64,000 nucleotides of DNA from Bradyrhizobium sp. AUGA SZCCT0158 (GTDB lineage Bacteria > Pseudomonadota > Alphaproteobacteria > Rhizobiales > Xanthobacteraceae). The stretch lies in contig NZ_JAFCME010000001.1 of assembly GCF_018130065.1 (NCBI RefSeq), positions 62,001-126,000 on the forward strand. Direction: 5' to 3'. Under the pieces are notes generated by a model, which was not told the origin of the DNA, searched no databases, and saw only the letters and a list, made by a program, of their open reading frames with translations. Made by a program: the position numbers and the translations under genes. Below are positions 53,401 through 61,036 of this stretch, one piece after another; the stretch's first letter is position 1, and each line of letters starts with the position of its first letter.

Positions 53401-54424
53401 CACTCTGGACGAGCGGATGAGCGCTTTGACAGGCCTTTGGCGCGTCGAATCCAACAGGGGACGCCACGTTGCCGCACGCGAGTTGGCCCGGCAGTCTGTT
53501 GCGGCGGTCGTGCACTGTCAAAGCGACGAGATGCTGGGTCGCGCAAATCTAAGTACGGGCGTAACGCTGTGTTGGATGGGGATGTTCGCCGAAGCGCGAC
53601 GCTGCCTGGAGCAGGCGATCGATCAATACGCAGTCGGTCGTGAGCCCACGACGAATGTTACCTTGTTTGGTGCGGGTAACGCACAGTCGATCCTTGGACT
53701 GACGCTTTGGCCGCTGGGATACCCGGAGCAGGCTCTCCAGGCCTCGGCCCATGGGCTCTCCATAGCTCGCGAAAGCGGACATGCGGCGGCCGTAAGTATC
53801 GCCCTGGTTAGCGCCGCGCAGTTGGAGGCAGCAGTGGCGAGCTGTTCAGAGGCCGCCCACGTCGACGAAGCCGTCGCTCACTGCGCCAAGCACTACAAGG
53901 CGTACGAACCTTGGGCGCGGTTCTATTCTGGCATCCTAATGTCTCGCCGAGGCGATCCACGAGACGGGATTGAGGTCATGCAAGCGGCCAAGACAGCCGA
54001 GAGAGAATTTGACGTCAAGCTGGGCGCGGCGATGCGTCTTGGGCATCTGGCTACCGCTCACGCAAGCGTCGGAGCATTGGATGGCTCGCTCGACTTGCTC
54101 GACCAGGCAATCATGATGGTAGAGAAGACACAGGAACGACTGTTCGAGGCTGAGCTCCATCGCCGGCGCGGTGAAGTGCTCCTTGAGCTGGGGATGACGG
54201 GAGACGGTGAGTCGGCGCTGTTGCGGGCGTTAGTGGTCGCGCGTAACCAGCATGCGCGCATGTGGGAACTCCGCGCCGCCACGAGCTTGGCACGCCTATG
54301 GGATAAGCGAGGCCGCCGCGCCGAAGCGCGTGAACTGCTGGCCCCCGTCTATAGTTGGTTTACCGAAGGCTTCGATATGCGCGATCTCATAGAGGCCAAA
54401 GTGCTGCTCGGCGATTTGGCGTAG
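50402..54424 (+). CDS. SARP/BTAD-class III cyclase-STAND ATPase-TPR regulator
   Basis: 1340 residues from a GTG at 50402 (RBS GGAAGGG); an ATG at 50423 is an alternative. Domains in order: OmpR-like winged helix, about 14-110 (FHLSLLGGFELTGPLG, NLRQALFRLRKVLG); BTAD, 115-245 (LYRGRLIDDVTVGEERWNEW), the SARP pair; class III cyclase, 312-495 (RRQLTIMACNIVDSM, YLGDGALVYFG, GTPNLAARLQ); STAND/AAA ATPase with Walker A GEPGIGKS at 538 and Walker B LILVEDAHW (D669); and a helical, TPR-like C-terminus from about 900. In the cyclase domain the first metal-binding Asp is Asn (N320), while D364, N438 and R442 are kept, so cyclase activity may be lost or altered. It is a cytosolic sensor-regulator. The architecture is known from actinobacterial SARPs and is much less usual here. 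Confidence 0.88.
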   Translation: MRISRAPMDGASSPIFHLSLLGGFELTGPLGVVDLPSKKLAGLLAYLACNAPRPQSREKLSALLWGSHFDAQAKQNLRQALFRLRKVLGEDALESDGEVVSLNPAAVRCDVGWFEALVRDGSRDALSAAADLYRGRLIDDVTVGEERWNEWLTAERERLLELALGAMVGLGEQELAAGRAEQALKAGQRAIVLNDMREDAHRLIVRALAATGRKAEALKHYQDLVALLRRELNTEPDAATRSLVAGLRSTQSASGSPAVREIANPPLPAVTELPIADMRDNPEQEIGAESAIPLSNSPSAAAAFGSGSSERRQLTIMACNIVDSMALSARLDPEHMRELVTAFHEAIDDVVSRFDGFVAQYLGDGALVYFGYPAADEHDTEQAVRAGLAILDTVRTLKAGSGVPLQARIGIATGLVVVGEQLGTGDIAKRVAIGGTPNLAARLQAAAPPGEVVIAASTWRLVGRMFDCHALAAIDMEGLPQPVEAWQVRGEAAGVSRFEARRSRAQSALVGRQEEIELLLRRWDQAKLGEGRVVLLSGEPGIGKSRISETLLVRLEGEPHARLRYFCSPHHTQSPLYPLITQLEQAAGFEPGSDPSAKFDKLEALLRPTAKNLRRDVALIAELLGVPADERYPAPEVGPQQKREMTLTAILDQLVGAAAQGAVLILVEDAHWIDPTSQDLLERMVARAAGLPVLLVVTGRPELRPNWVGEPHVSMLPLNRLGRRDSAGIIAGVARDKALPDAVVDQVLARADGVPLFIEELTSALIESGVLRETDEGYALDGPLPELAIPATLQASLVARLDRLAAVKDVAQIGAAIGREFSHEMIAAVSAMTPIDLDAALERLTASGLIFRSGSPPIATYSFKHALVQDAAYATLVKNRRQLLHARIVKALEDRLPETAVSQPEILAHHCAEALLVEPAIGYWQKAGERALRGAAMIEAVKHLTHGMNLIPRLPAGPARDRKELGVCLALARATYSVKGPCEETLRLFSRARDLLDESATLDERMSALTGLWRVESNRGRHVAARELARQSVAAVVHCQSDEMLGRANLSTGVTLCWMGMFAEARRCLEQAIDQYAVGREPTTNVTLFGAGNAQSILGLTLWPLGYPEQALQASAHGLSIARESGHAAAVSIALVSAAQLEAAVASCSEAAHVDEAVAHCAKHYKAYEPWARFYSGILMSRRGDPRDGIEVMQAAKTAEREFDVKLGAAMRLGHLATAHASVGALDGSLDLLDQAIMMVEKTQERLFEAELHRRRGEVLLELGMTGDGESALLRALVVARNQHARMWELRAATSLARLWDKRGRRAEARELLAPVYSWFTEGFDMRDLIEAKVLLGDLA

Positions 54425-54667
54425 GCTCAACTGGACAATCTCCACGACAGTACTCGGTATGCCATGTCGAGGTCGATGGACTCCGCATGAGTGCGGTCGG
54501 GCCCATCTGGTGCTCAGGTAATAGGATGACGCTGCCGTTGGAAGGGTCGATGCAAATCGGATGTCGCTCTGTGGTGAATATGCGAGGGGCGAGCACACAC
54601 AGTGCGCCAAGCTGATCATAAAGACCCTCGGTCGCGCCTGGATTTTTCGCTGTTACTTGCTCTTCGA

Positions 54668-55408
54668 TTAATCGGAATAAAATCTTGCAAAGGGCCCCTT
54701 ATCCCTCAGGCCGGCCAGGAAACCTGGCGGACTCTTCGCCTGCTCGCATGTTTCCAACGGAATAAGAATTGTGTTCAAAAACGAATTGATCGTTAAGCCG
54801 GCGGCTTTTGGGTCGCTGCGAAAATTGAACTCGCCGGTCTTGAATGCTCCACCAACGACTAAGAGATGGCCGACCTTCCTCATATCGTCCGGGCTCCGCT
54901 GAACAGCTTTGGCGATGTTCGTCAGCGGGCCTGTCGCAAGGATCGTCAAAGACGGTCCAAACTGGTTCGCGGCTGACAGGATGAAATCGACGGCATTGTC
55001 CGGACTCAATGGCCCCATGTCGGGTAAATTCTGCAGGATTGAACTCGGTTGCGCGGGAGAAGGAAGTTTTCCACTCCATGGTGACATCGATTGATCGGAG
55101 CCGGAATAGACCTTGAGCGAAGGTTTGCCGCAATATGCGGTCAGGCGTCTCGCGTTCTCTGTGCTTTGACTGAGTGTGCCATTGCCGTATACCGTGGTTA
55201 CGCCGATTACATTGGGACCGCCGATCTTAGCGAGCAAAAGGACCAGCGCGAGTGCGTCGTCCCAGCCCGGATCGCAATCGATCAATACTGCGGAAAGATT
55301 GATTTCAGGCTCATTGATAAGCATAAGCGGCTTTCCAGGCAAGACTGAAACAGGGGTTACATGCGGTGCGCGCATGGTAGCGCCCAAGTCAGCGAAACTT
55401 GGAACCAA
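54668..55408 (-). CDS. Nucleoside hydrolase (IUNH family), C-terminally truncated
   Basis: 246 residues. The calcium/ribose-binding AVLIDCDPGWDDALALVLLL and GVTTVYGNGTLSQSTENARR, ATGPLTNIAKAV and VVGGAFKTGEFNF are intact. The family (about 310 residues) normally continues after PLDVT with a ~70-residue part carrying the catalytic histidine; here the text after LIPLETCEQ is KSPPGFLAGLRDKGPFARFY, then a stop. It would hydrolyse purine or pyrimidine ribosides, but as written it is probably inactive or altered. It stands between the SARP gene (convergent) and the P450 gene. Confidence 0.7.
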   Translation of the reverse strand: MVPSFADLGATMRAPHVTPVSVLPGKPLMLINEPEINLSAVLIDCDPGWDDALALVLLLAKIGGPNVIGVTTVYGNGTLSQSTENARRLTAYCGKPSLKVYSGSDQSMSPWSGKLPSPAQPSSILQNLPDMGPLSPDNAVDFILSAANQFGPSLTILATGPLTNIAKAVQRSPDDMRKVGHLLVVGGAFKTGEFNFRSDPKAAGLTINSFLNTILIPLETCEQAKSPPGFLAGLRDKGPFARFYSD

Positions 55409-55589
55409 GTCAACTGCGAAGTCAAACCCAAGAGCGTGAGCGGATTGGCCATCGGTGTGCTCTCATGAGGCTGAGTTGAACAGGACGTGATCCTGCCGAT
55501 TGGATCGGATGCCTGCGTCATATGCCGCGACGCGCGCAGCTCCTGGACACCAACTTCCACCGTACGTGGGTGTCAGTAGCGCAATTAAG

Positions 55590-57260
55590 TCAAGGCGCGG
55601 CGCTGAGCCGTGCCGGGCATCCGATGGCGGGATCGCGATTGAGTCTCAACGCGCCATCAGCGAATTGGCTAATCATGTGCTCGATACCTGCTTCGCGCCT
55701 GCTCGCGACCTGCCGTGGAACGAGCCGCACCGGCACCGCGGAGGGCGTTACCGAGACCGTGGCCGAAAAGGTCACGGCGACGTCGGACATCGGGACCAGT
55801 TCGAACTCCCGAAGCACCGCGCTCAGGAAGTATGTCAGCAGGTACTCCGCCTGGTGGCGCCCGATGCAGTGACGTGCTCCCGCGCCAAACGGCATGGCAC
55901 TCGCGATGGACTCTGCGGGCCGCTCGCCGCCTGGTCCCGCGGCGAAACGGCACGGGTTGAACAGGCGCGCGTCCGCGAAGAATGCCTCGTTCAGGCCCAC
56001 AGCCGTCTTCATCCACATCACGTTCGTCTTGGCCGGGATACTGATGCCCTCCACCTCCATTGACCGGGTCTCGGAGATCTTCGAACTGAACGGAACAGGC
56101 GGAAAGAGGCGCATCGTTTCGTGGAGGACGTTCAGCACGAAGGGATCCCCTGCACGCTTGCCCGCGTCTCCTGCCTGAAGCACCCGGGCTCGGGCCTCGT
56201 CCTGCACATCCGGGTTGCGGGAAAGCAGATAGAGCGCCTGGGCCATCGTATAGCTCATGGCGTCGGTGCCGCCTGCGACGAGCGAGATCAACTCTTCGAC
56301 GCACTCCTCGTGGCTCCAGCTGGCCTTGCCGCCTGACGGAGCGAGCTTCAGGTTGACGAGCCTTCCCAGCGCATCCTCACGCGGCCCTTCGCCCTCTCCC
56401 GGCTTCAAACGCCGTTGCAGCCGCCGCTCCAACGCAGCCTCAAGATGGTCGAAGAGGTAGCGATATGCGGTTCTCGCCCGGCCTGCCCGGACCGGGAAGA
56501 GCCCTCGTACGAAGAAAGGATGAAACGCCCGGAAGCTGATCGCTTCCTCGAGCTCTCCGATCGCCGCCAAATACGCCGAGAGGTCGGTCCGCTGCTCCCA
56601 CTCCTCGCCGCAGAGGAAAGAACCCAGGCTATTGGCGCTCCAGTGATGCAGGTCCGCCTTAAGGCTGCCATGCCGCGTGTTGCCGGATCGCCAGGTCCGA
56701 AGGTAGAGCGTCGAAACCTCCTCCAGGCGGCAAGCCCCCTGCTGTACCGCCTTCGGCGTAAAGTGCGGGTTCATCTGCTGGCGATGCGCCGTGTGCCTCT
56801 CCCCCCGCTTCAGTCCCATCAGACTTCGGGCAAGCACGGTGTTGTCGGCGACCCGGTTCGAATCCATATCCTTCTGCCCGAGCTCCTTCGGCGCGACGGA
56901 AAGCGAGACGAACGGCGTGTTACCCCAAGCCATGTGGACCCTCACTACCGGACCGCACAACCGATGCAATTCCACCAGAGCCCGATCGCGGGCGCCATGT
57001 TCGTGGAGCAGCAGAGATCTGAGACTACCCAGGAAGAACGAAGGCTTCGGACCGGGAATGTGGGCGTATCGCCGAAACTCGCGCCACCGGAGAGCCACAC
57101 AAAGAGCCAGCAGCCCAATTGGCGCCAGCGCTGCGAAGAACCAGGGTTGGCGAAAGGACAAGCCGGCCGCGATGGCTAAACCGGAGGCAACGAGCACGAT
57201 GGCAACTGCGAAGCCATAGATGAATTCGTATGACTTCAGAAGGCCTACCGTGTTCTTCAT
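55590..57260 (-). CDS. Cytochrome P450, membrane-anchored
   Basis: 556 residues from the ATG at 57260. One or two N-terminal helices (FIYGFAVAIVLVASGLAIAA, FFAALAPIGLLALCVAL), then a P450 domain with HIPGPKPSFFLGSL, the I-helix LVAGGTDAMSYTMA, the K-helix ExxR in LHETMRLFPPVPF and the heme motif FGAGARHCIGRHQAEY with the thiolate Cys. An N-terminal anchor is unusual for bacterial P450s and makes it resemble eukaryotic-type enzymes. Redox partners are not encoded nearby. Its ATG overlaps the stop of a 29-codon leader ORF that follows module copy 3. Substrate unknown. Confidence 0.88.
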   Translation of the reverse strand: MKNTVGLLKSYEFIYGFAVAIVLVASGLAIAAGLSFRQPWFFAALAPIGLLALCVALRWREFRRYAHIPGPKPSFFLGSLRSLLLHEHGARDRALVELHRLCGPVVRVHMAWGNTPFVSLSVAPKELGQKDMDSNRVADNTVLARSLMGLKRGERHTAHRQQMNPHFTPKAVQQGACRLEEVSTLYLRTWRSGNTRHGSLKADLHHWSANSLGSFLCGEEWEQRTDLSAYLAAIGELEEAISFRAFHPFFVRGLFPVRAGRARTAYRYLFDHLEAALERRLQRRLKPGEGEGPREDALGRLVNLKLAPSGGKASWSHEECVEELISLVAGGTDAMSYTMAQALYLLSRNPDVQDEARARVLQAGDAGKRAGDPFVLNVLHETMRLFPPVPFSSKISETRSMEVEGISIPAKTNVMWMKTAVGLNEAFFADARLFNPCRFAAGPGGERPAESIASAMPFGAGARHCIGRHQAEYLLTYFLSAVLREFELVPMSDVAVTFSATVSVTPSAVPVRLVPRQVASRREAGIEHMISQFADGALRLNRDPAIGCPARLSAAP

Positions 57261-57346
57261 TGCCGGGTCGCCGCAGCGAAGAAGCGCTTCAAGCCGATTC
57301 CGGCCGGAAGAATGGTCACGACAGCGACAGTGTGATGCGGGCGCAT
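57257..57346 (-). CDS. Possible 29-residue leader peptide of the P450 gene
   Basis: ATG at 57346, directly behind the AAAATCGGACGACGATC end of module copy 3, at the place where the other copies carry their start codons. It reads MRPHHTVAVVTILPAGIGLK, RFFAAATRQ, and its TGA overlaps the P450 ATG (ATGA). Position and overlap suggest a translated leader coupled to the P450 gene; the peptide itself is not a known family. Confidence 0.4.
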   Translation of the reverse strand: MRPHHTVAVVTILPAGIGLKRFFAAATRQ

Positions 57347-57473
57347 GATCGTCGTCCGATTTTTGAGACGGGATATCCGTCACATCGTCGGGCGACATCA
57401 CTCGAAGCCTGTCGTTGCCGGCGTTAGCCCGGCGTGACAGCGGCGTTACTTTTTGCCCGGAAAACCGGGAAAA
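57347..57473 (-). promoter_or_regulatory. Repeated promoter-leader module, copy 3
   Basis: Minus strand: repeats GTAACGCCGCT, GTCACGCCGGG, CTAACGCCGGC (57417-57449), then AACGACAGGCTTCGAGTGAT, CCCGTCTCAAAAATCGGAC and the leader ATG at 57346. Upstream flank TTTTCCGGGCAAAAA matches copies 2 and 4. Drives the leader ORF/P450 unit. Confidence 0.7.
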
Positions 57474-57609
57474 GTGCAGAACCCGCCTTCTGAGCATTCT
57501 TTCTGATTGAAGGCGCCAGAAATCGATCCACCACCGCCGGCGCAAGGCCGCGCCGTCGGCAGATCGATTGTGGCGCGATCGATACGCTCATCGCGCCTCC
57601 TACCCCGCC

Positions 57610-57742
57610 TTTTCACGGGGCTTCGGGCAGAAGTAACGCTTCCGTAACACCCGACTAACGTCAGCGACGACGGCGACAGGCTTCAATTGGTGTCACGCAA
57701 TGATGTGCCGGGACGTCCCGGTCGCAAAATCGGAGTACCACC
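57610..57742 (+). promoter_or_regulatory. Repeated promoter-leader module, copy 4
   Basis: Plus strand: repeats GTAACGCTTCC, GTAACACCCGA, CTAACGTCAGC (57633-57665), then GACGACGGCGACAGGCTTCA, GTGTCACGC, the perfect palindrome CCGGGACGTCCCGG (57710-57723), and AAAATCGGAGTACCACC before the ATG at 57743. Divergent from copy 3, with about 135 bases of unrelated sequence between them. Confidence 0.7.
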
Positions 57743-57967
57743 ATGCGCGCCTATCTACAGTTCGAATCAGGCAACGATCATCTGCGCCCCGGTGCGATCT
57801 TCAGCCTGCCTGCCACGTGGTGGCAGCGAGTCTGTTTCAGGGCAGAGTTGCGCGCGGATCTCAGAGACAAGCCCGATTTTCTCCGAGATATCGGCATCGG
57901 CCTGCACGAAGCGCAAGCCGAAGCTTCACGGTTTTTCTGGGAACCTTTATTGCTGAAGCACCGATAG
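57743..57967 (+). CDS. Small hypothetical protein (DUF1127-like C-terminus) downstream of module copy 4
   Basis: 74 residues, RBS GGAG from the module. No membrane segment. The C-terminal half FLRDIGIGLHEAQAEASRFF, then WEPLLL, follows the YjiS/DUF1127 pattern (L.DIG......E......FW). DUF1127 proteins are small, often RNA-linked regulators in alphaproteobacteria; the N-terminal half (FESGNDHLRPGAIFSLPATW) is not part of that family. Stands alone. Confidence 0.55.
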   Translation: MRAYLQFESGNDHLRPGAIFSLPATWWQRVCFRAELRADLRDKPDFLRDIGIGLHEAQAEASRFFWEPLLLKHR

Positions 57968-58253
57968 TTGGCCTGCTCGCGCTGGTTGTTGCTAGATATT
58001 CTTTGATCTCCCGGTGCACACATCGTGCACACGCGACCTTCTAACCAATTGAAAAAGCTAAACTCTCGTTCCAGTCCATCATGGGGAAGTTTGAGCTAGG
58101 TCCAGCCAGCGGGAGCCACTCAGATCTAACATCTTCACCCAACGTTCGCTTTGCGCACCGCTCGGACCTGTCAAAGCAATTGGAAGCTTTTGCCGCGAGC
58201 GTTAGAATCGTTGCTGATACTTAGTGATCTTGCATGCCGAGCACGCGCAAGGC

Positions 58254-59294
58254 CTAGTAATTCGTTGCAGTCTTCTCGTTCGGAATCCCCTCGATCGGAC
58301 ATTCGGAAGTGCCCGCGGTCGGGCGCGTCATTGCCTCGACCATTTCTCGTGTGCCTTCGGGATCGGCGATCCACTTCGAGTAGAAGTCGTAAGGACAGGC
58401 CGCCAGGCCCTTCGCGCTTTCGCCGGAATTGATCATGCCGGTGTAGCCCCGATGGACCAGCTTGTAGAGGTGGTTCTGCGACTGGTTGTTGCGGCGGGCG
58501 TCGCGGATCAGGTTCTTCGACAGCGCCGCGTACTGGATGCCGTATTCCTCTTCGCCGGTCTCACCCAAGGTGCGGCCGTCGAAGCCGATGATCGCGGAAT
58601 GACCGAAATAGGAATATACGCCGTCGAAACCGGCGGCATTGGCGACCGCGACGTAGACGTTGTTCGCCCAGGCCATCGCCTTGGAAATCAACACCTGCTG
58701 CTCCTTGGCCGGATACATGTAGCCCTGGCAGCGCACGATCAACTCGGCGCCCTTCATGGCGCAGTCGCGCCAGATCTCGGGGAAATTGCCGTCGTCGCAG
58801 ATGATCAGGCTGACTTTCAGTCCTTTCGGACCGTCGGACACATAGGTGCAATTGCCGGGATACCAGCCTTCGATCGGCACCCAGGGCATGATCTTGCGGT
58901 ACTTCTGGACGATCTCGCCCTTGTCGTTCATTAGGATCAGGGTGTTGTACGGCGCCTTGTGCGGATGCTCCTCGTGACGCTCGCCGGTCAGCGAGAACAC
59001 GCCCCACACTTTCGCCTTGCGGCAGGCTTCGGCGAAGATCGCGGTTTCCTCGCCCGGCACGACGGAGGCGGTCTCGTACATCTCCTTGGAGTCGTACATG
59101 ATGCCGTGGGTGGAATATTCCGGAAAGATCACGAGATCCATGCCCGGCAGGCCAAGCTTCATGCCCACCACCATGTCGGCGATCTTGCGGGCGTTGTCGA
59201 GCACCTCGGCCTTGGTATGCAGGCGCGGCATTTTATAATTGACGACGGCTACGCCGACTGTGTCGTTGCTCGAGGAAATGTCACCGTGAAGCAT
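58254..59294 (-). CDS. amiE: Aliphatic amidase
   Basis: 346 residues from the ATG at 59294 (RBS AGGAGAGG), exactly the length of characterised AmiE. Nitrilase-fold catalytic residues fall at their canonical positions: E59 (FPEY), K134 (YRKIMPW) and C166 (CDDGNFPE). It hydrolyses short aliphatic amides such as acetamide and propionamide to acid and ammonia. An in-frame ATG 27 bases earlier was not used because the numbering fits this start. Last gene of the leftward amide operon; FmdB-like and formamidase genes precede it. Confidence 0.95.
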   Translation of the reverse strand: MLHGDISSSNDTVGVAVVNYKMPRLHTKAEVLDNARKIADMVVGMKLGLPGMDLVIFPEYSTHGIMYDSKEMYETASVVPGEETAIFAEACRKAKVWGVFSLTGERHEEHPHKAPYNTLILMNDKGEIVQKYRKIMPWVPIEGWYPGNCTYVSDGPKGLKVSLIICDDGNFPEIWRDCAMKGAELIVRCQGYMYPAKEQQVLISKAMAWANNVYVAVANAAGFDGVYSYFGHSAIIGFDGRTLGETGEEEYGIQYAALSKNLIRDARRNNQSQNHLYKLVHRGYTGMINSGESAKGLAACPYDFYSKWIADPEGTREMVEAMTRPTAGTSECPIEGIPNEKTATNY

Positions 59295-59337
59295 GGGTTC
59301 GCCTCTCCTGTTCTTGTTCAACTCTGCCGTGGAGGCA

Positions 59338-59679
59338 TCAGTGACTGATCATCCACGGCCGCGCGGTCGGGAAACTCTTGGCGCCGCTTCTGGTCTGCTT
59401 CATCGGCCGCGCCGGTTTCTTGCTCGAACAGCAGCCGCAGCCGGGGCCGTGCGAGGCCTTGTACTGGTCGAGCGTCTTGGGCGCGTTGGCGCTGCGTTCG
59501 TTGGTGGCGTGGGCCTTGCGCTTGTCCGACGGCATGCAGAAGAACGCCGGCGCTGTGAGGATCACGCGCGGCGACTCGGTTTCGCATTGCGGGCAGTCCT
59601 GCGGCGCGTCGCATTCGGCCATCGGCCGCATGTCGGTGAACGGGCCGCAATCGTTGCAGAGATATTCGTAGACCGGCAT
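59338..59679 (-). CDS. fmdB: FmdB family zinc-ribbon protein
   Basis: 113 residues from the ATG at 59679 ([19 protein letters not shown]). N-terminal zinc ribbon with CNDC and CPQC pairs, the FmdB/CxxC_CxxC_SSSS domain, then a C-terminal cluster [15 protein letters not shown]. FmdB is the putative regulator found in amidase operons such as that of Methylophilus. Located between fmdA and amiE, as expected. Confidence 0.85.
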   Translation of the reverse strand: MPVYEYLCNDCGPFTDMRPMAECDAPQDCPQCETESPRVILTAPAFFCMPSDKRKAHATNERSANAPKTLDQYKASHGPGCGCCSSKKPARPMKQTRSGAKSFPTARPWMISH

Positions 59680-59769
59680 TGCACAATCCTTAGCGCTGGC
59701 TCGTCGAGGGTGCACGGCGGATACGGGGCGGCGAATACGCCGCCGTCCCGTATCCGTCTCGCGCAGGGA

Positions 59770-60999
59770 TTACTTGTCCTGTGACAGCGGCATCTGGATG
59801 TCGCCCTTGATGTGTTTGATCGGGCCCACTGAGGACGGCATGATGTCGAAGTCGAAAATCTCCGTCGGCAGCCACAGGGTGGCGCAGGCGTTCGGCACGT
59901 CGACGACGCCGGAGATGTGGCCCTGACACGGCGCTGTACCCAGGATCGAATAGGCCTGCGCGCCGGAGTAGCCGAACTTCTTCAGGTACTCGATCGCGTT
60001 CAGGCAGGCCTGCCGATAGGCGATGTGCACGTCGAGATAGTGCTGCTTGCCTTGCTCGTCGACCGAGATGCCTTCGAAGATCAGGTAGTCCTTGTAGTTC
60101 GGCGTGATCGGCGACGGCTTGAACACGGGATTCTTGATGCCGTACTTGGCAACGCCGTCCTTGATCACATCGACCTTGATGTGCAGCCAGCCGGCCATTT
60201 CGATCGCGCCGCAGAAGGTGATCTCGCCGTCGCCCTGGCTGAAATGCAGATCGCCCATCGAGAGACCGCCGCCCGGCACATAGACCGGGAAGTAGATCTT
60301 CGAGCCGCGCGACAAATCCTTGATGTCGCAATTGCCGCCATGCTCGCGCGGCGGCACGGTGCGGGCGCCCTCGGCGGCAATCTTGGCCTTGATATCGCCC
60401 TTGGCCTGACCGGCATGCGTGGTCGGCGCGAAGGGCGGGTTGGCGAGGCCCGGTACGCGGGTCGGATTGGTCGCGATCAACTCGGCTTCACGCGCATTCC
60501 AGGTCGCCAGCATTTTCGGATCGGGCAGGCAGCCGATCAGGCCGGGATGAATGAGGCCGGCAAAGTTGACGCCGGGGATGTGGCGCGACGACGTATAGAG
60601 GCCCTTGATGTCCCAGATCGATTTCTGCGCCAGCGGGAAGTGATCAGTCAGGAAGCCGCCGCCGTTTTTCTTGGAGAAGAAGCCGTTGAAACCCCACAGG
60701 CTTTCCTTCAGCGGCCCGACGTCGAGCAGATCGACCACCAGCAAATCGCCGGGCTCGGCGCCCTTGACGCCGATCGGGCCGGACAGGAAATGCACGATCG
60801 ACAGATCGATGTCGCGCACGTCGTCGGCGGAATCATTGTTCTTGATGAAGCCGCCGGTCCAGTCGACGGTCTCGATAATGAAGTCGTCGCCTGGGCTGAC
60901 CCATTCGACGATCGGGATCTCGGGGTGCCAGCGGTTGTGAATCTTGTCGTTTTCGTAGGCCGACTTCGAAAGATCGACCTTGATCAGTGTATCTGGCAT
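59770..60999 (-). CDS. fmdA: Formamidase
   Basis: 409 residues starting MPDTLIKVDLSKSAYENDKI, the standard FmdA/AmdA opening. Conserved segments HNRWHPEIPIVEWVSPGDDF, VDWTGGFIKNNDSADDVRDI, SRGSKIYFPVYVPGGGLSMG and LHFSQGDGEITFCGAIEM are present. Hydrolyses formamide (and more slowly acetamide) to formate and ammonia. The upstream UrtE gene and downstream FmdB/AmiE genes run in the same direction, forming one amide-utilisation operon. Confidence 0.95.
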   Translation of the reverse strand: MPDTLIKVDLSKSAYENDKIHNRWHPEIPIVEWVSPGDDFIIETVDWTGGFIKNNDSADDVRDIDLSIVHFLSGPIGVKGAEPGDLLVVDLLDVGPLKESLWGFNGFFSKKNGGGFLTDHFPLAQKSIWDIKGLYTSSRHIPGVNFAGLIHPGLIGCLPDPKMLATWNAREAELIATNPTRVPGLANPPFAPTTHAGQAKGDIKAKIAAEGARTVPPREHGGNCDIKDLSRGSKIYFPVYVPGGGLSMGDLHFSQGDGEITFCGAIEMAGWLHIKVDVIKDGVAKYGIKNPVFKPSPITPNYKDYLIFEGISVDEQGKQHYLDVHIAYRQACLNAIEYLKKFGYSGAQAYSILGTAPCQGHISGVVDVPNACATLWLPTEIFDFDIMPSSVGPIKHIKGDIQMPLSQDK

Positions 61000-61036
61000 T
61001 GCAGGCTCCCCTTTTCTACAGACTTCAGGCTACGGT

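Noticed and set aside
57417..57449. CTGTCAC in module copy 3 as a PhoB box
   Set aside because: The heptamer is not kept in the other copies, whereas the 11-bp repeat is, so a Pho box is not the best explanation.
58081..58224. 47-codon ORF upstream of the amiE end
   Set aside because: No RBS, no family, and it lies in otherwise featureless sequence.
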